DNA of 64,000 nucleotides from Saccharothrix deserti. GTDB taxonomy: Bacteria; Actinomycetota; Actinomycetes; Mycobacteriales; Pseudonocardiaceae. Position numbers and translations under genes: made by a program. Below the pieces are notes generated by a model. It saw only the letters and a program-made list of their open reading frames with translations, made no database searches and was not told the DNA's origin. Of this stretch, positions 26,686 to 34,719 are shown in pieces (position 1 is the first letter of the stretch; each line of letters starts with the position of its first letter). The stretch lies in assembly GCF_009769385.1 (NCBI RefSeq), contig NZ_VKAB01000036.1, positions 1 through 64,000 on the forward strand, written 5' to 3'.

Positions 26686-27225
26686 TCAGAGGCGGCGGAG
26701 GCCGGCCAGGACGCGTTCCATGAGGCCCAGGTCCGGCTGTTCGCCGTCGGTCGTCGCAGTGCGGTGGACGTCGATCAGGCCGCGCTCGGCCATGTCGCCG
26801 AGCAGGACCTTGGCCACGCCCAGCGGCAGCCGCAGCAGCGCGGCGATCTCCGCCACCGACCGCGGCCTGCCGACCAGCGCGATCACCTCGTGGTACTCGG
26901 CCTTCATGCCTCCCGGGTAGTCCCACTCGACGGCCGACACCAGCGTCTCGATCTCCAACTGGAACGACGACGTGGTGCGGCCGCCCGTCCACGAGTAGGC
27001 GCGGACGATCGACGCCGCCTCCTCGCGCGGGTACTCGAACTCGTCCTCGTCGTCGAACACCGGGCGGTGCGGCTTGGTGTCCCCGGTCGCAGTGGGTTGC
27101 TCGGGCTTCGGCCTCTCCTGCCTGTCCTGCTTGCGGCGGCGGGAGGAGTCGAGGCTGAACCCGTTGAGCAGAGCGGCGAACGTCTCGTCGGACGCTGCGG
27201 GCTCCTCGTTCCGGTCCATGACCAC
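26686..27225 (-). CDS. DUF742 (CvnC-like) protein of an incomplete conservon
   Basis: 179 aa from GTG 27225 (one nucleotide after the CvnB-like stop; ATG 27219 possible). A disordered, charged N-terminal half leads into the DUF742 core. This starts at RAYSWTGGRT (about 74) and includes a winged-helix part, RPRSVAEIAALLRLPLGVAKVLLGDMAERGLI. In Streptomyces conservons CvnC associates with CvnA and the GTPase CvnD on the membrane. Here no CvnD follows. Confidence 0.88.
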   Translation of the reverse strand: MVMDRNEEPAASDETFAALLNGFSLDSSRRRKQDRQERPKPEQPTATGDTKPHRPVFDDEDEFEYPREEAASIVRAYSWTGGRTTSSFQLEIETLVSAVEWDYPGGMKAEYHEVIALVGRPRSVAEIAALLRLPLGVAKVLLGDMAERGLIDVHRTATTDGEQPDLGLMERVLAGLRRL

Positions 27226-27226
27226 C

Positions 27227-27670
27227 TCACGCAGAAGGGCGTGCCATCATCCGCTTGGCGCCGTGGATCTGGGCGCGCAGCTCGGGTGTCAGGAGCTGAC
27301 CCACCTGGTCCACGACCACGGTCATCTCGTAGGCGACCTGGCCGACGTCGGCGTCCGGCGAGGCCAGCACGGCCAGGCAGGAGCCGTCCCGGATCGACAT
27401 CAGCAACATGATCCCGTACTGCATCTCGATCACCGAGCGCAGCACGCCCCCGCCGTCGAAGCAGCGCGCCGCCGACTCGGTCAGGCTCGCCACCCCCGCC
27501 GCGATCGCGGCCAACTGGTCGGCCCGGTCGTCCGGCAGACCGCTCGACGCGGTCAACAGCAGCCCGTCCACGGAGATCACCACCGCGTGGGCCACCCCGG
27601 GCACGCGATCGGCGAAATTGCCCACCAGCCAACCGAACTGGTCGACCTGTCGCGACTTCTGCGTGCTCAT
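27227..27670 (-). CDS. Roadblock/LC7 (CvnB-like) protein
   Basis: 147 aa. Roadblock/LC7 fold from about 10 to 125: QFGWLVGNFADRVPGVAHAVVISVDG at the N-terminus and YGIMLLMSIRDGSCLAVLASPDADVG in the middle. These small proteins act as GTPase-regulating platforms. ATG 27670 overlaps the sensor kinase stop (ATGA), and the stop is one base before cvnC-like. Cytoplasmic partner of the upstream kinase-like protein. Confidence 0.92.
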   Translation of the reverse strand: MSTQKSRQVDQFGWLVGNFADRVPGVAHAVVISVDGLLLTASSGLPDDRADQLAAIAAGVASLTESAARCFDGGGVLRSVIEMQYGIMLLMSIRDGSCLAVLASPDADVGQVAYEMTVVVDQVGQLLTPELRAQIHGAKRMMARPSA

Positions 27671-30210
27671 CCGTTCTCCTGCCCCGCTCCGTTTTCACCG
27701 GATCCGCGCACACCTTGCCGGAGTCCGGACTGGTAACTGGCGAGGAACCCGCGTGTTGCCTGCGGATCCCTCCGGACGGGTGCCACCGCATCGGGTTCAC
27801 TCGGCCGTTCGGCCACCAGATTGGTCCGCGGCTGCCGTTTCGGCAGCTCGGTCGGATTGTCGTTCACGGGCGCCTCCCCGCGCGCGTGGATGTCCGCGGC
27901 ACGGTGCCGCGCCACTTCCGCCGGTCCCGACGGCGGTGTTCCGCCACCGAACCATGTCGAGCTCGGCCGCCTCGGCGCGGGCGCCGGTGCGGACGGTGGT
28001 TCGTCGACGGTGCGGCCGCGGAACGGCGCCCACCCGTCGTCCTTCAGCGGCACGGCCGGCGGCAGGACCGGTTGTGGCGAGCCCGGGTGCCAGCCGTTGG
28101 TGTGGGGTTGGGTCGACTGTGGCTTCGAGGATTGCGGCAGGACCGGCTGCGGTCCGGTGGACGGCAGGAACGGCTGCGGCCCGGTCGACGGCAGGAACGG
28201 CTGCGAGCCGGCGGACTGGGGCATGGCCTGCGGGAGCGCGGGGACGTGCGCCTGCGCGGCCACCGCCCGGTTCGACAGCGGTCCCGTCGCGCGCACCAGC
28301 TCGGCGGGCAGCGCCACGACCGCGCGCAGCCCGTCGCCCTGTTCGCGCAGCACCACTTCGATGCCGTGCCGCCCGGCGAGGCGACCCACCACGTACAGGC
28401 CGAGCTGGCGGGACACCGGCAGTTCGCCGGACTCCTCCGACGCGGCCAGCGTGATCCGGCGGTTGGCCTGCGCCAGGTCCTCCTCCGACATGCCGACGCC
28501 GGCGTCGACCACGTCGACCAGCACGCCACCGCCCGGCCGCGGCCGTCCGCCGACGATCACCTGGGTGCGCGGCGGCGAGAACGTGGTCGCGTTGTCCAGC
28601 AGTTCGGCGACCAGCCGGACCAGGTCGCCCGCGGCGTAGCCGACGACCTCGACCGACGGTGTGGTCTGCACGACGACCCGCTGGTACTGCTCGATCTCGG
28701 ACGCGGCGGCGCGCAGCACGTCGCCCAGCGGCACCGGGCGGGTGAAGCGGCGGGCCACGTCGCTGCCGGACAGCACCATCAGGTTCTCGTTGTTGCGGCG
28801 CATCCGGGTGGCGAGGTTGTCCAGCTTGAACAGGTTCGCCAGCTGCTCGGGGTTCTCCTCCTGCCGCTCCAGCTCCTCCATGAGCTTGAGCTGCCGCTCC
28901 ACGAGGCCCTGGCTGCGGCGGGACAGGTTGATGAACGCGTTGCGCATGCCGGTGCGCAGGTCGGCCTGCTCGGCGGCGGAGCTGACCGCCTGCCGGTGCA
29001 CCGCGTCGAACGCGCGCGCCAGCTGGCCCAGCTCCTCCCTGGTGTGCACGGGCACGGGCTTCACGGTGACGTCGTGCGCGGCGTTCTCCCGCAGCTGCGC
29101 CACCAGGGCGGGCAGGCGGTGCTCGGCCACGTCCAGCGCGGCGGTGCGCAGCACGCGCAGGGACCGCAGCAGGTAGTTGCCGATGACGAAGCCGATCGCG
29201 CCGGCGGCGAACATCGACGCCAGCAGGATCACCGCGGCGGCGCCCGCCCGGTCGCTGGTGGTGTCCTGCAACCGGCCGGCGGCGGCGGTCAGCTGGCCCT
29301 CCAGCGACCTCATCACGACGCCGAGCTGCTTGCCGGTCGCCTCCGAGCCGCTGTTCCAGGCATCGCTCTTCACCTGCGTGCGGACGGCGTCGGGATCGCT
29401 GCGGACCAGCTGGAACAGGCTGTTGCGGAGGTCGACCTCCTGGCCCGCGACGGTGCTGCGGTACTCGGCCTGCTGCTGCGGGGTGGCGACGGCGGAGAAG
29501 TCGGCCAGCTTGTCCTGCTCGCGGGTGTAGGACTGCGCCAGCACCGTCCGCTCGGTGTCGAGGAGCCGGCCGCGGCTGATGCCCGCGAGGACCGTGGCGT
29601 GCTGCAAGGACACCTGCTCGCCCGCCATGGCGAGGTTGTGCAGCGCGGTCGCGGTGCCGGACAGCGCCGGGTCGCCGAAGTCGCCGACCATGGCCTGGTC
29701 GAAGTCGAGGAGCGCGCGCAGCACCACGCTGTAGCCGCCGATGCCGCCCGCCAGGTCGACGCTGCCGGACAGCACGCGTTCGCGCAGCTGGGGCAGGCCG
29801 TCGAGCTGGACGTTGACGTCCCGGAACCGGGCGTTGGCGACCTCGCCGAGGGTCGTGGTGCGCTCCATCAGGTTCCGCACGCCGGCGGCGGCGGTGTCGG
29901 TGGCGCGGACCAGGTCACGGAAGTCGTCCGGGGCGACGCCCGCGTCGTCGGCCCGCTGCGCCGACCGCGCGCGTTCGGCCTGCACGCCCGCGATCAACGG
30001 GTCGAGACCGGCGCGCAGCGTCACGATGCGCTGCATCGAGCCGTAGGTGTCGGCGCTCTTGACGTAGCCGCGGATCTGCACCACGCCCGCGCCGACGGCG
30101 ACGAGCACCGGCACCGCCAGCACGGCGGCGAGCTTGATCGGCAGGCGCCAGTTCCGCCAGTCCGCGACGGCGCTCCACCACTGCACACGCGCGTTGTTGT
30201 CGCCAGTCAC
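27667..30210 (-). CDS. CvnA-like nitrate/nitrite-sensing-domain histidine kinase-like protein
   Basis: 847 aa from GTG 30210. TM helix about 26-46, an extracellular helical NIT domain (about 50-310), TM helix about 320-345, HAMP-like region, a dimerisation segment, HATPase (about 520-640) and a Pro/Gln-rich tail. HATPase boxes are intact: ELLDNATTF, VDAGVGM and LGLYVVGRLAGRHG. In the segment usually reading LDHLATRMRR the His is Asn (N465), so ordinary autophosphorylation is doubtful. The tail holds tandem repeats of PSTGPQPFL (about 660-685). It leads the conservon-like operon. Confidence 0.88.
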   Translation of the reverse strand: MTGDNNARVQWWSAVADWRNWRLPIKLAAVLAVPVLVAVGAGVVQIRGYVKSADTYGSMQRIVTLRAGLDPLIAGVQAERARSAQRADDAGVAPDDFRDLVRATDTAAAGVRNLMERTTTLGEVANARFRDVNVQLDGLPQLRERVLSGSVDLAGGIGGYSVVLRALLDFDQAMVGDFGDPALSGTATALHNLAMAGEQVSLQHATVLAGISRGRLLDTERTVLAQSYTREQDKLADFSAVATPQQQAEYRSTVAGQEVDLRNSLFQLVRSDPDAVRTQVKSDAWNSGSEATGKQLGVVMRSLEGQLTAAAGRLQDTTSDRAGAAAVILLASMFAAGAIGFVIGNYLLRSLRVLRTAALDVAEHRLPALVAQLRENAAHDVTVKPVPVHTREELGQLARAFDAVHRQAVSSAAEQADLRTGMRNAFINLSRRSQGLVERQLKLMEELERQEENPEQLANLFKLDNLATRMRRNNENLMVLSGSDVARRFTRPVPLGDVLRAAASEIEQYQRVVVQTTPSVEVVGYAAGDLVRLVAELLDNATTFSPPRTQVIVGGRPRPGGGVLVDVVDAGVGMSEEDLAQANRRITLAASEESGELPVSRQLGLYVVGRLAGRHGIEVVLREQGDGLRAVVALPAELVRATGPLSNRAVAAQAHVPALPQAMPQSAGSQPFLPSTGPQPFLPSTGPQPVLPQSSKPQSTQPHTNGWHPGSPQPVLPPAVPLKDDGWAPFRGRTVDEPPSAPAPAPRRPSSTWFGGGTPPSGPAEVARHRAADIHARGEAPVNDNPTELPKRQPRTNLVAERPSEPDAVAPVRRDPQATRGFLASYQSGLRQGVRGSGENGAGQENG

Positions 30211-30449
30211 CAGACAAGCCCCGGGAGGTCCGTAGTTGTTTCGAGTTGAACGCGCCGACGCTGAGTGACGACGAGCGTGGATGTTGCTGCGCGATCGTAG
30301 GTGGTGAAGTGGCCTGGGACAACGACCTTGCAGTCGGTCCTCATCCGATCGGCGCAGCGTGACGGCCCGAAGTACACCCGAAGCCAATTGAGACGTGTGC
30401 GCTCGGTACCGATCGGGCAGCGCCTACGCCGTCCTCGCAGAACGTGTCG

Positions 30450-30477
30450 TTGACTGGTGGCCGAGCGCGGTTACGCT
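30450..30477 (+). promoter_or_regulatory. promoter for the DUF485-ActP operon
   Basis: TTGACT (30450-30455), 16-nt spacer, TACGCT (30472-30477), about 60 nt before the DUF485 start. The rest of the 329-bp divergent gap (30211-30539) shows no gene. The upstream side must carry the conservon promoter, which I could not place. Confidence 0.55.
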
Positions 30478-30539
30478 AAGCGCTCGCCGGCGGCCCGCGC
30501 ATCCGCGTGCGTGGCAAGGCAGATCCCCGTGGAGGATTG

Positions 30540-30956
30540 ATGACGAAGGCGATCCTGCCTCCGACGGATTCGAGACCCGCACGCGGCGGGCGAGGCTTCG
30601 CCACGTTCGACGACCCGGGGACGTCCCTGTTGGTCGACGAAGCGGGCGATCCGGACTTCGTCGCGCTCCAGGCGAGCCCCGACTTCCTGGAGCTGCGCAG
30701 GCGGATCACGATCTTCGTTGTGCCCGCCACGTGCGGCTTCCTGCTGTGGTACCTGGGGTACGTCGCGCTGTCGGCGTACGCGCCGGACTTCATGGGCACG
30801 CCGGTGTACGGCGTGCTCAACATCGGTCTGCTGTTCGGGTTGCTGCAGTTCGCGTCGACGATCGCGCTGACCCTGGCCTACGCCCGCTACGCGCGGCGCA
30901 AGCTCGACCCGCAGGTCGACGCCGTCCGCTCGCTCACCGCGGAGGACCAGGCCTGA
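30540..30956 (+). CDS. DUF485 membrane protein, ActP partner
   Basis: 138 aa from ATG 30540, with GGAGG 5 nt upstream. A cytoplasmic N-terminus with the DUF485 entry motif ASPDFLELRRRITIFVVP (about 45-62) is followed by two membrane helices and a charged C-terminus. DUF485/YjcH proteins are encoded with acetate-type sodium:solute symporters, as here, and are probably accessory subunits. The stop overlaps the symporter ATG (TGATG). Confidence 0.9.
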   Translation: MTKAILPPTDSRPARGGRGFATFDDPGTSLLVDEAGDPDFVALQASPDFLELRRRITIFVVPATCGFLLWYLGYVALSAYAPDFMGTPVYGVLNIGLLFGLLQFASTIALTLAYARYARRKLDPQVDAVRSLTAEDQA

Positions 30957-32530
30957 TGGGCGGCAACACCGCGATCAACCTGGGCGTCTTCGGCGTCTTC
31001 GTGTTGATCACCCTCTTCATCGTGTACCGGGCGGGCAGCCGCAACGCCACCGCGTCCGACTACTACGCCGCGGGCAGCAGCTTCACCGGACCGCAGAACG
31101 GCATCGCGCTGTCGGGCGACTTCCTGTCCGCCGCGTCGTTCCTCGGCATCTCCGGCAGCATCGCGGTCAACGGGTACGACGGGTTCCTGTACTCCATCGG
31201 CTGGGTGGTGTCCTGGCTGCTCGGCCTGATGATCATCTCGGAGCGGCTGCGCAACACCGGCCGGTTCACCCTCGGCGACGTGCTCGCGTTCCGGATGCGG
31301 CAGCGCCCGGTGCGCGCCGCGGCGGCGAACGTGACCCTGGTGATCTCGCTGTTCTACATGATCGCGCAGATGGCGGGCGCGGGCGCGTTGATGGCGCTGC
31401 TGCTGGACGTGCACAGCAAGGTCGGCCAGGCGGTCATCATCGCCGTCGTGGGCATCGTCATGGTGCTGTACGTGCTGGTGGGCGGCATGAAGGGCACCAC
31501 GTGGGTGCAGATCATCAAGGCCGTGCTGCTGATCATGTGCGTGACCCTGATGACGGTGTTCCTGCTCGGCAAGTTCGGCTTCAGCCTGTCCGCGATCCTG
31601 GAGACGGCGTCGCGGAACACGCCGCTCGGGCCGGAGGTGCTGGAGCCCGGCGCCCGGTACGGCGGCACGCCGACCAGCCGGCTGGACTTCATCTCGCTGG
31701 CGCTGGCCCTGGTGCTGGGCACGGCGTCGCTGCCGCACGTGCTGATGCGGTTCTACACCGTGCCGAACGCCCGCGAGGCGCGCCGTTCGGTGGTGTGGGC
31801 GACGTGGATGATGGCCACGTTCTACCTGTGCACGCTGGTGATCGGCTTCGGCGCGCTGGCGCTGGTCGGCTCGAAGGAGATCGCGTCGGCGCCCGGCGGC
31901 GAGAACTCCGCCGCGCCGCTGCTGGCGTACGAGATCGGCGGCGCGGTGCTGCTGGGCGTGGTGAGCGCGGTGGCGTTCGCGACGATCCTGGCGGTGGTGG
32001 CCGGTCTGACGTTGACCGCGTCGGCGTCGTTCGCGCACGACGTGTACGCGAACGTGATCAAGCGCGGTCAGGCGGATCCGCGGTCGGAGGTGAAGGTCGC
32101 CCGGTTGACGGCGGTGGTCGTCGGTCTGCTGGCGATCGGCGGCGGTATCGCGGCGAACGGGCAGAACGTGGCGTTCCTGGTGGCGCTGGCGTTCGCGCTG
32201 GCGGCGTCGGCGAACCTGTCCACGATCATCTACTCGATGTTCTGGAAGCGGTTCAACACACCGGGGACGCTGTGGGCGGTGTACGGCGGGCTCGGGTCCT
32301 GCATCGTGCTGATCACCTTCTCCCCCGCCGTGTCCGGCACGAAGACGTCGATCTTCTCCGACGTGGACTTCGCCTGGTTCCCGCTGGGCAACCCGGGCCT
32401 GGTCTCGATCCCGTTCTCGTTCCTGTGCGGCTACCTCGGCACGATCCTGAGCAAGGAGAAGTCGGACCCGGTCAAGCAGGCCGAGATGGAGGTCCGGTCG
32501 CTGACCGGCATCGGGTCGGGCCTGAAGTAA
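30956..32530 (+). CDS. ActP-type cation/acetate symporter
   Basis: 524 aa, 13 or so predicted helices, sodium:solute symporter family. Recognisable stretches are SDYYAAGSSFTGPQNGIALSGDFLSAASFLG near the N-terminus, the sodium-site region GGMKGTTWVQIIKA and ASLPHVLMRFYTVPNAREAR. Closest in style to acetate/pyruvate carriers (ActP, MctC). Substrate is inferred from the family and the DUF485 neighbour. A 17-bp hairpin follows the stop. Confidence 0.88.
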   Translation: MGGNTAINLGVFGVFVLITLFIVYRAGSRNATASDYYAAGSSFTGPQNGIALSGDFLSAASFLGISGSIAVNGYDGFLYSIGWVVSWLLGLMIISERLRNTGRFTLGDVLAFRMRQRPVRAAAANVTLVISLFYMIAQMAGAGALMALLLDVHSKVGQAVIIAVVGIVMVLYVLVGGMKGTTWVQIIKAVLLIMCVTLMTVFLLGKFGFSLSAILETASRNTPLGPEVLEPGARYGGTPTSRLDFISLALALVLGTASLPHVLMRFYTVPNAREARRSVVWATWMMATFYLCTLVIGFGALALVGSKEIASAPGGENSAAPLLAYEIGGAVLLGVVSAVAFATILAVVAGLTLTASASFAHDVYANVIKRGQADPRSEVKVARLTAVVVGLLAIGGGIAANGQNVAFLVALAFALAASANLSTIIYSMFWKRFNTPGTLWAVYGGLGSCIVLITFSPAVSGTKTSIFSDVDFAWFPLGNPGLVSIPFSFLCGYLGTILSKEKSDPVKQAEMEVRSLTGIGSGLK

Positions 32531-32560
32531 CACCTTCCGCGGTAACGCTTTCACGGAAGA

Positions 32561-32599
32561 ACGCCGAACGCCGGAGCATTTGGCTCCGGCGTTCGGCGT
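32561..32599. terminator. bidirectional hairpin terminator
   Basis: Perfect 17-bp stem (32561-32577 with 32583-32599), 5-nt loop, between the convergent symporter and ATP-grasp genes. Confidence 0.88.
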
Positions 32600-32610
32600 G
32601 TTCGCGGAAC

Positions 32611-33462
32611 TTACCGCCGGGCGAGTGCCGTCCGGACCGCCGAGGCGAACCGGAGGGGTGCGGTGGCGTCGGTCTGGCGGAAGCCCAGTGACGGCTCGAC
32701 CAACTCCAGCTCCAGCAGCAACGGCGTGCCGTCGGCGGCGGGGATCAGGTCCACCCGCGCGTACAGGAAGTCGTTGCGGCACAGGCCGGTCAGCGCCGCC
32801 GCCGCGTCCATCACGTCCTCGGCGACGCGGCGCTGGTCAGCGGACGGCGAGGCGCCGGACAGGCGTTCCACGATGTAGAGCCCGGACTCGTCGTACTCCG
32901 CGTCCGGCGAGAGCATGGCGCCCTTGGTGAACGCGTGCGAGTACTGCCCGCCGAGGAACACCACGGCCGTCTCGCCGACCGAGTCCACGTTCGCCTGGTA
33001 CGGCTGCACGAGCGCGGGCACGTCCAGCGTGGCCAGGTGCGCGGCGGCGGCCTCGTGATCACCGGCGGCGACGCGCAGCGCGCCACGCGAACCGGCGCCC
33101 ACGGTCGGCTTCACCACGAACTCGCCGTCCGGCCAGTCGGTGAACCCCGGCTCCGCCACCGCCGTCGGCACCACCGGCACGCCGGCTTCCGCCAGCTCCA
33201 CCAGGTACGTCTTGTCGGTGTTCCACCGCACGACCGACGCCGGGTTCACCAGCGCGGGCTCGGTGTCGCACCACGCCAGGAACTCCGGCAGCCGCTCGGG
33301 GTAGTCCCACGTGGACCGCAGCACCACCAGGTCGGTCTCGACCGGCGTGCCCCACTCCGCCCACGACGCGTGCACGCCGACGTCGGCGAGGGCGTCCAGC
33401 AACGCGTCGTCGTCACCGTCACCGGTGGGCCACGACGCGCAGGTGGCGAAGACGACCTTCAC
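32611..33462 (-). CDS. ATP-grasp family ligase-like protein
   Basis: 283 aa from GTG 33462, which overlaps the preceding small gene (GTGA). The N-terminal domain has VVLRSTWDYPERLPEFLAW. The ATP-grasp core has VRWNTDKTYLVELAEAGVPVVPT, the phosphate loop FVVKPTVGAGSRGALRV, and a metal-site region with RVDLIP followed by LLLELELVEPSL. This is the COG0189/RimK-like group found beside small uncharacterised proteins; it probably makes an amide or peptide bond. Substrate unknown. Confidence 0.78.
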   Translation of the reverse strand: MKVVFATCASWPTGDGDDDALLDALADVGVHASWAEWGTPVETDLVVLRSTWDYPERLPEFLAWCDTEPALVNPASVVRWNTDKTYLVELAEAGVPVVPTAVAEPGFTDWPDGEFVVKPTVGAGSRGALRVAAGDHEAAAAHLATLDVPALVQPYQANVDSVGETAVVFLGGQYSHAFTKGAMLSPDAEYDESGLYIVERLSGASPSADQRRVAEDVMDAAAALTGLCRNDFLYARVDLIPAADGTPLLLELELVEPSLGFRQTDATAPLRFASAVRTALARR

Positions 33463-33746
33463 CGGCCCGCCATCTTGCGCCGGTGCGCCGGACCGATCTT
33501 CACCGCGGCCGTGGTCTCGCGGTCCCACTCGTGCGACTCCAGGTCCGCGACCGCCTCGACCAACGCCTCCGCCGACGCCACGTCCGGCAGCACCACGTCA
33601 CCCATGGCGCCGTCGTCACCGACCAGCACGACCCGCGCGCCGGCCCGCCCGACGTTCTGCACGACCGCGCGGGCCGGCTTGCCGTGCGCGGCCACGAACG
33701 CCGACGCCGTCTTCACCGCGCGAGCGATCTTCTTGTCCTCTGCCAC
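33459..33746 (-). CDS. small uncharacterised protein
   Basis: 95 aa from GTG 33746. Not recognised. Predicted alpha/beta: a basic helix DKKIARAVKTASAFVAAHGK, a hydrophobic strand ARVVLVGDDGAMGDVVLP, an acidic helix and a basic tail AAVKIGPAHRRKMAGR. No signal peptide or membrane segment. Its stop overlaps the ATP-grasp start, so coupling is strong. It could be a carrier or substrate of the ATP-grasp enzyme, but nothing in the sequence proves this. Confidence 0.7.
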   Translation of the reverse strand: MAEDKKIARAVKTASAFVAAHGKPARAVVQNVGRAGARVVLVGDDGAMGDVVLPDVASAEALVEAVADLESHEWDRETTAAVKIGPAHRRKMAGR

Positions 33747-33792
33747 GTCGGCCAGACTAGAACCTGTCGGTAACTTCCGCGCACGTGACCGC

Positions 33793-33834
33793 ACTCACGA
33801 CGTAGGACTCACGACGTAGCACTCACGACGCCGC
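33793..33834 (-). repeat. stop-codon tail tandem repeat behind the nucleotidyltransferase
   Basis: Three 14-bp units beginning ACTCACGACG (33793-33806, 33807-33820, 33821-33834). The third contains the stop codon and last codons of the minus-strand gene, and the outer two repeat that tail downstream. Confidence 0.9.
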
Positions 33835-34611
33835 CCACACCGACTCGTAGGCCTCGACCAGCCACTTGTCGGCACGCGCGTGGTCGGGCCGCTCGGGCAG
33901 CGCGGAACCCGCGGTCAACTCCTCCAACCGCGCCTCCAACCCCTCCGCCGCGTCCAGCGCCTCCTGCTGCGTGTGCCGCCCCTGGCGCAGGTCGCGGATC
34001 CACGTCAGCCACGGCTCGGGCATCGGCAACGTGATCCGCCCGGTCTCCAGCAGCTCGACGCCCTGCACGCCCAGCCGCACCATGTGCGACGCGTACTTCG
34101 AGTCGAACCCGTGCCGCGCCACCAGCTCGGGCCGGTTGACGCGCTTGGCGACGGTGCCGTCCACCATGCGCCTGCGCTGGCTGTGCAGGTACCCGATGAA
34201 CCGCCGCCCGGCCAGCCGGGACACGATCATGTCCGCGTTGTCGCGCAGCTCACGCCCCAGCGGGGTGATCGACACGATCTCGTGCTCGGGCGCGAACAGC
34301 GGCAGCAGCACGGTCGGGTTGCCCTGCAGCGCCAGGCGCAGCCACTTGCGCAGCGAGTACACGACCAGATCGAGATCACCGGGCCCGGACGGGGTGTTCT
34401 GCACGCCCGTGCGCTCCTCGGCGCTGCGGTAGATGTACTGCTCGAAGCGGCGCAGCCCGATGACGAACTCGGGCGGCTCGACGCACATGCCCATCTCGTC
34501 GCGGTCGTCGGTGCCCTCGATGGCGGTGCCGTGCAGGCCCGACCCCACCTGCGTGCGCAGGATCGTGGCGCGCCGGGCGATCTCGGCGAATTCCGGGTTG
34601 TTGTGCTTCAC
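33823..34611 (-). CDS. predicted nucleotidyltransferase (COG3541-like)
   Basis: 262 aa from GTG 34611 behind GGGAGAAG. The pol-beta superfamily signature is GSGLHGTAIEGTDDRDEMG (about 23-41), giving the Gly-Ser and the two acidic metal ligands. A further acidic site is in DLDLVVYSLRKWLRLALQGNP (about 79-99). The family occurs in actinomycetes and phages with no firmly established substrate. It transfers a nucleotide to an unknown acceptor by inference. It lies upstream of the small protein/ATP-grasp pair on the same strand. Confidence 0.78.
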   Translation of the reverse strand: MKHNNPEFAEIARRATILRTQVGSGLHGTAIEGTDDRDEMGMCVEPPEFVIGLRRFEQYIYRSAEERTGVQNTPSGPGDLDLVVYSLRKWLRLALQGNPTVLLPLFAPEHEIVSITPLGRELRDNADMIVSRLAGRRFIGYLHSQRRRMVDGTVAKRVNRPELVARHGFDSKYASHMVRLGVQGVELLETGRITLPMPEPWLTWIRDLRQGRHTQQEALDAAEGLEARLEELTAGSALPERPDHARADKWLVEAYESVWAAS

Positions 34612-34719
34612 GATCTTCTCCCTCTGCCGAGGTGAGAACTTAAAGCGTCAACGGGCAAAGCCCAACGGGATTTGCGCCGACGTCCGATCGGCCGAACCGC
34701 CGGGGTAGCTTGCGTGGTC

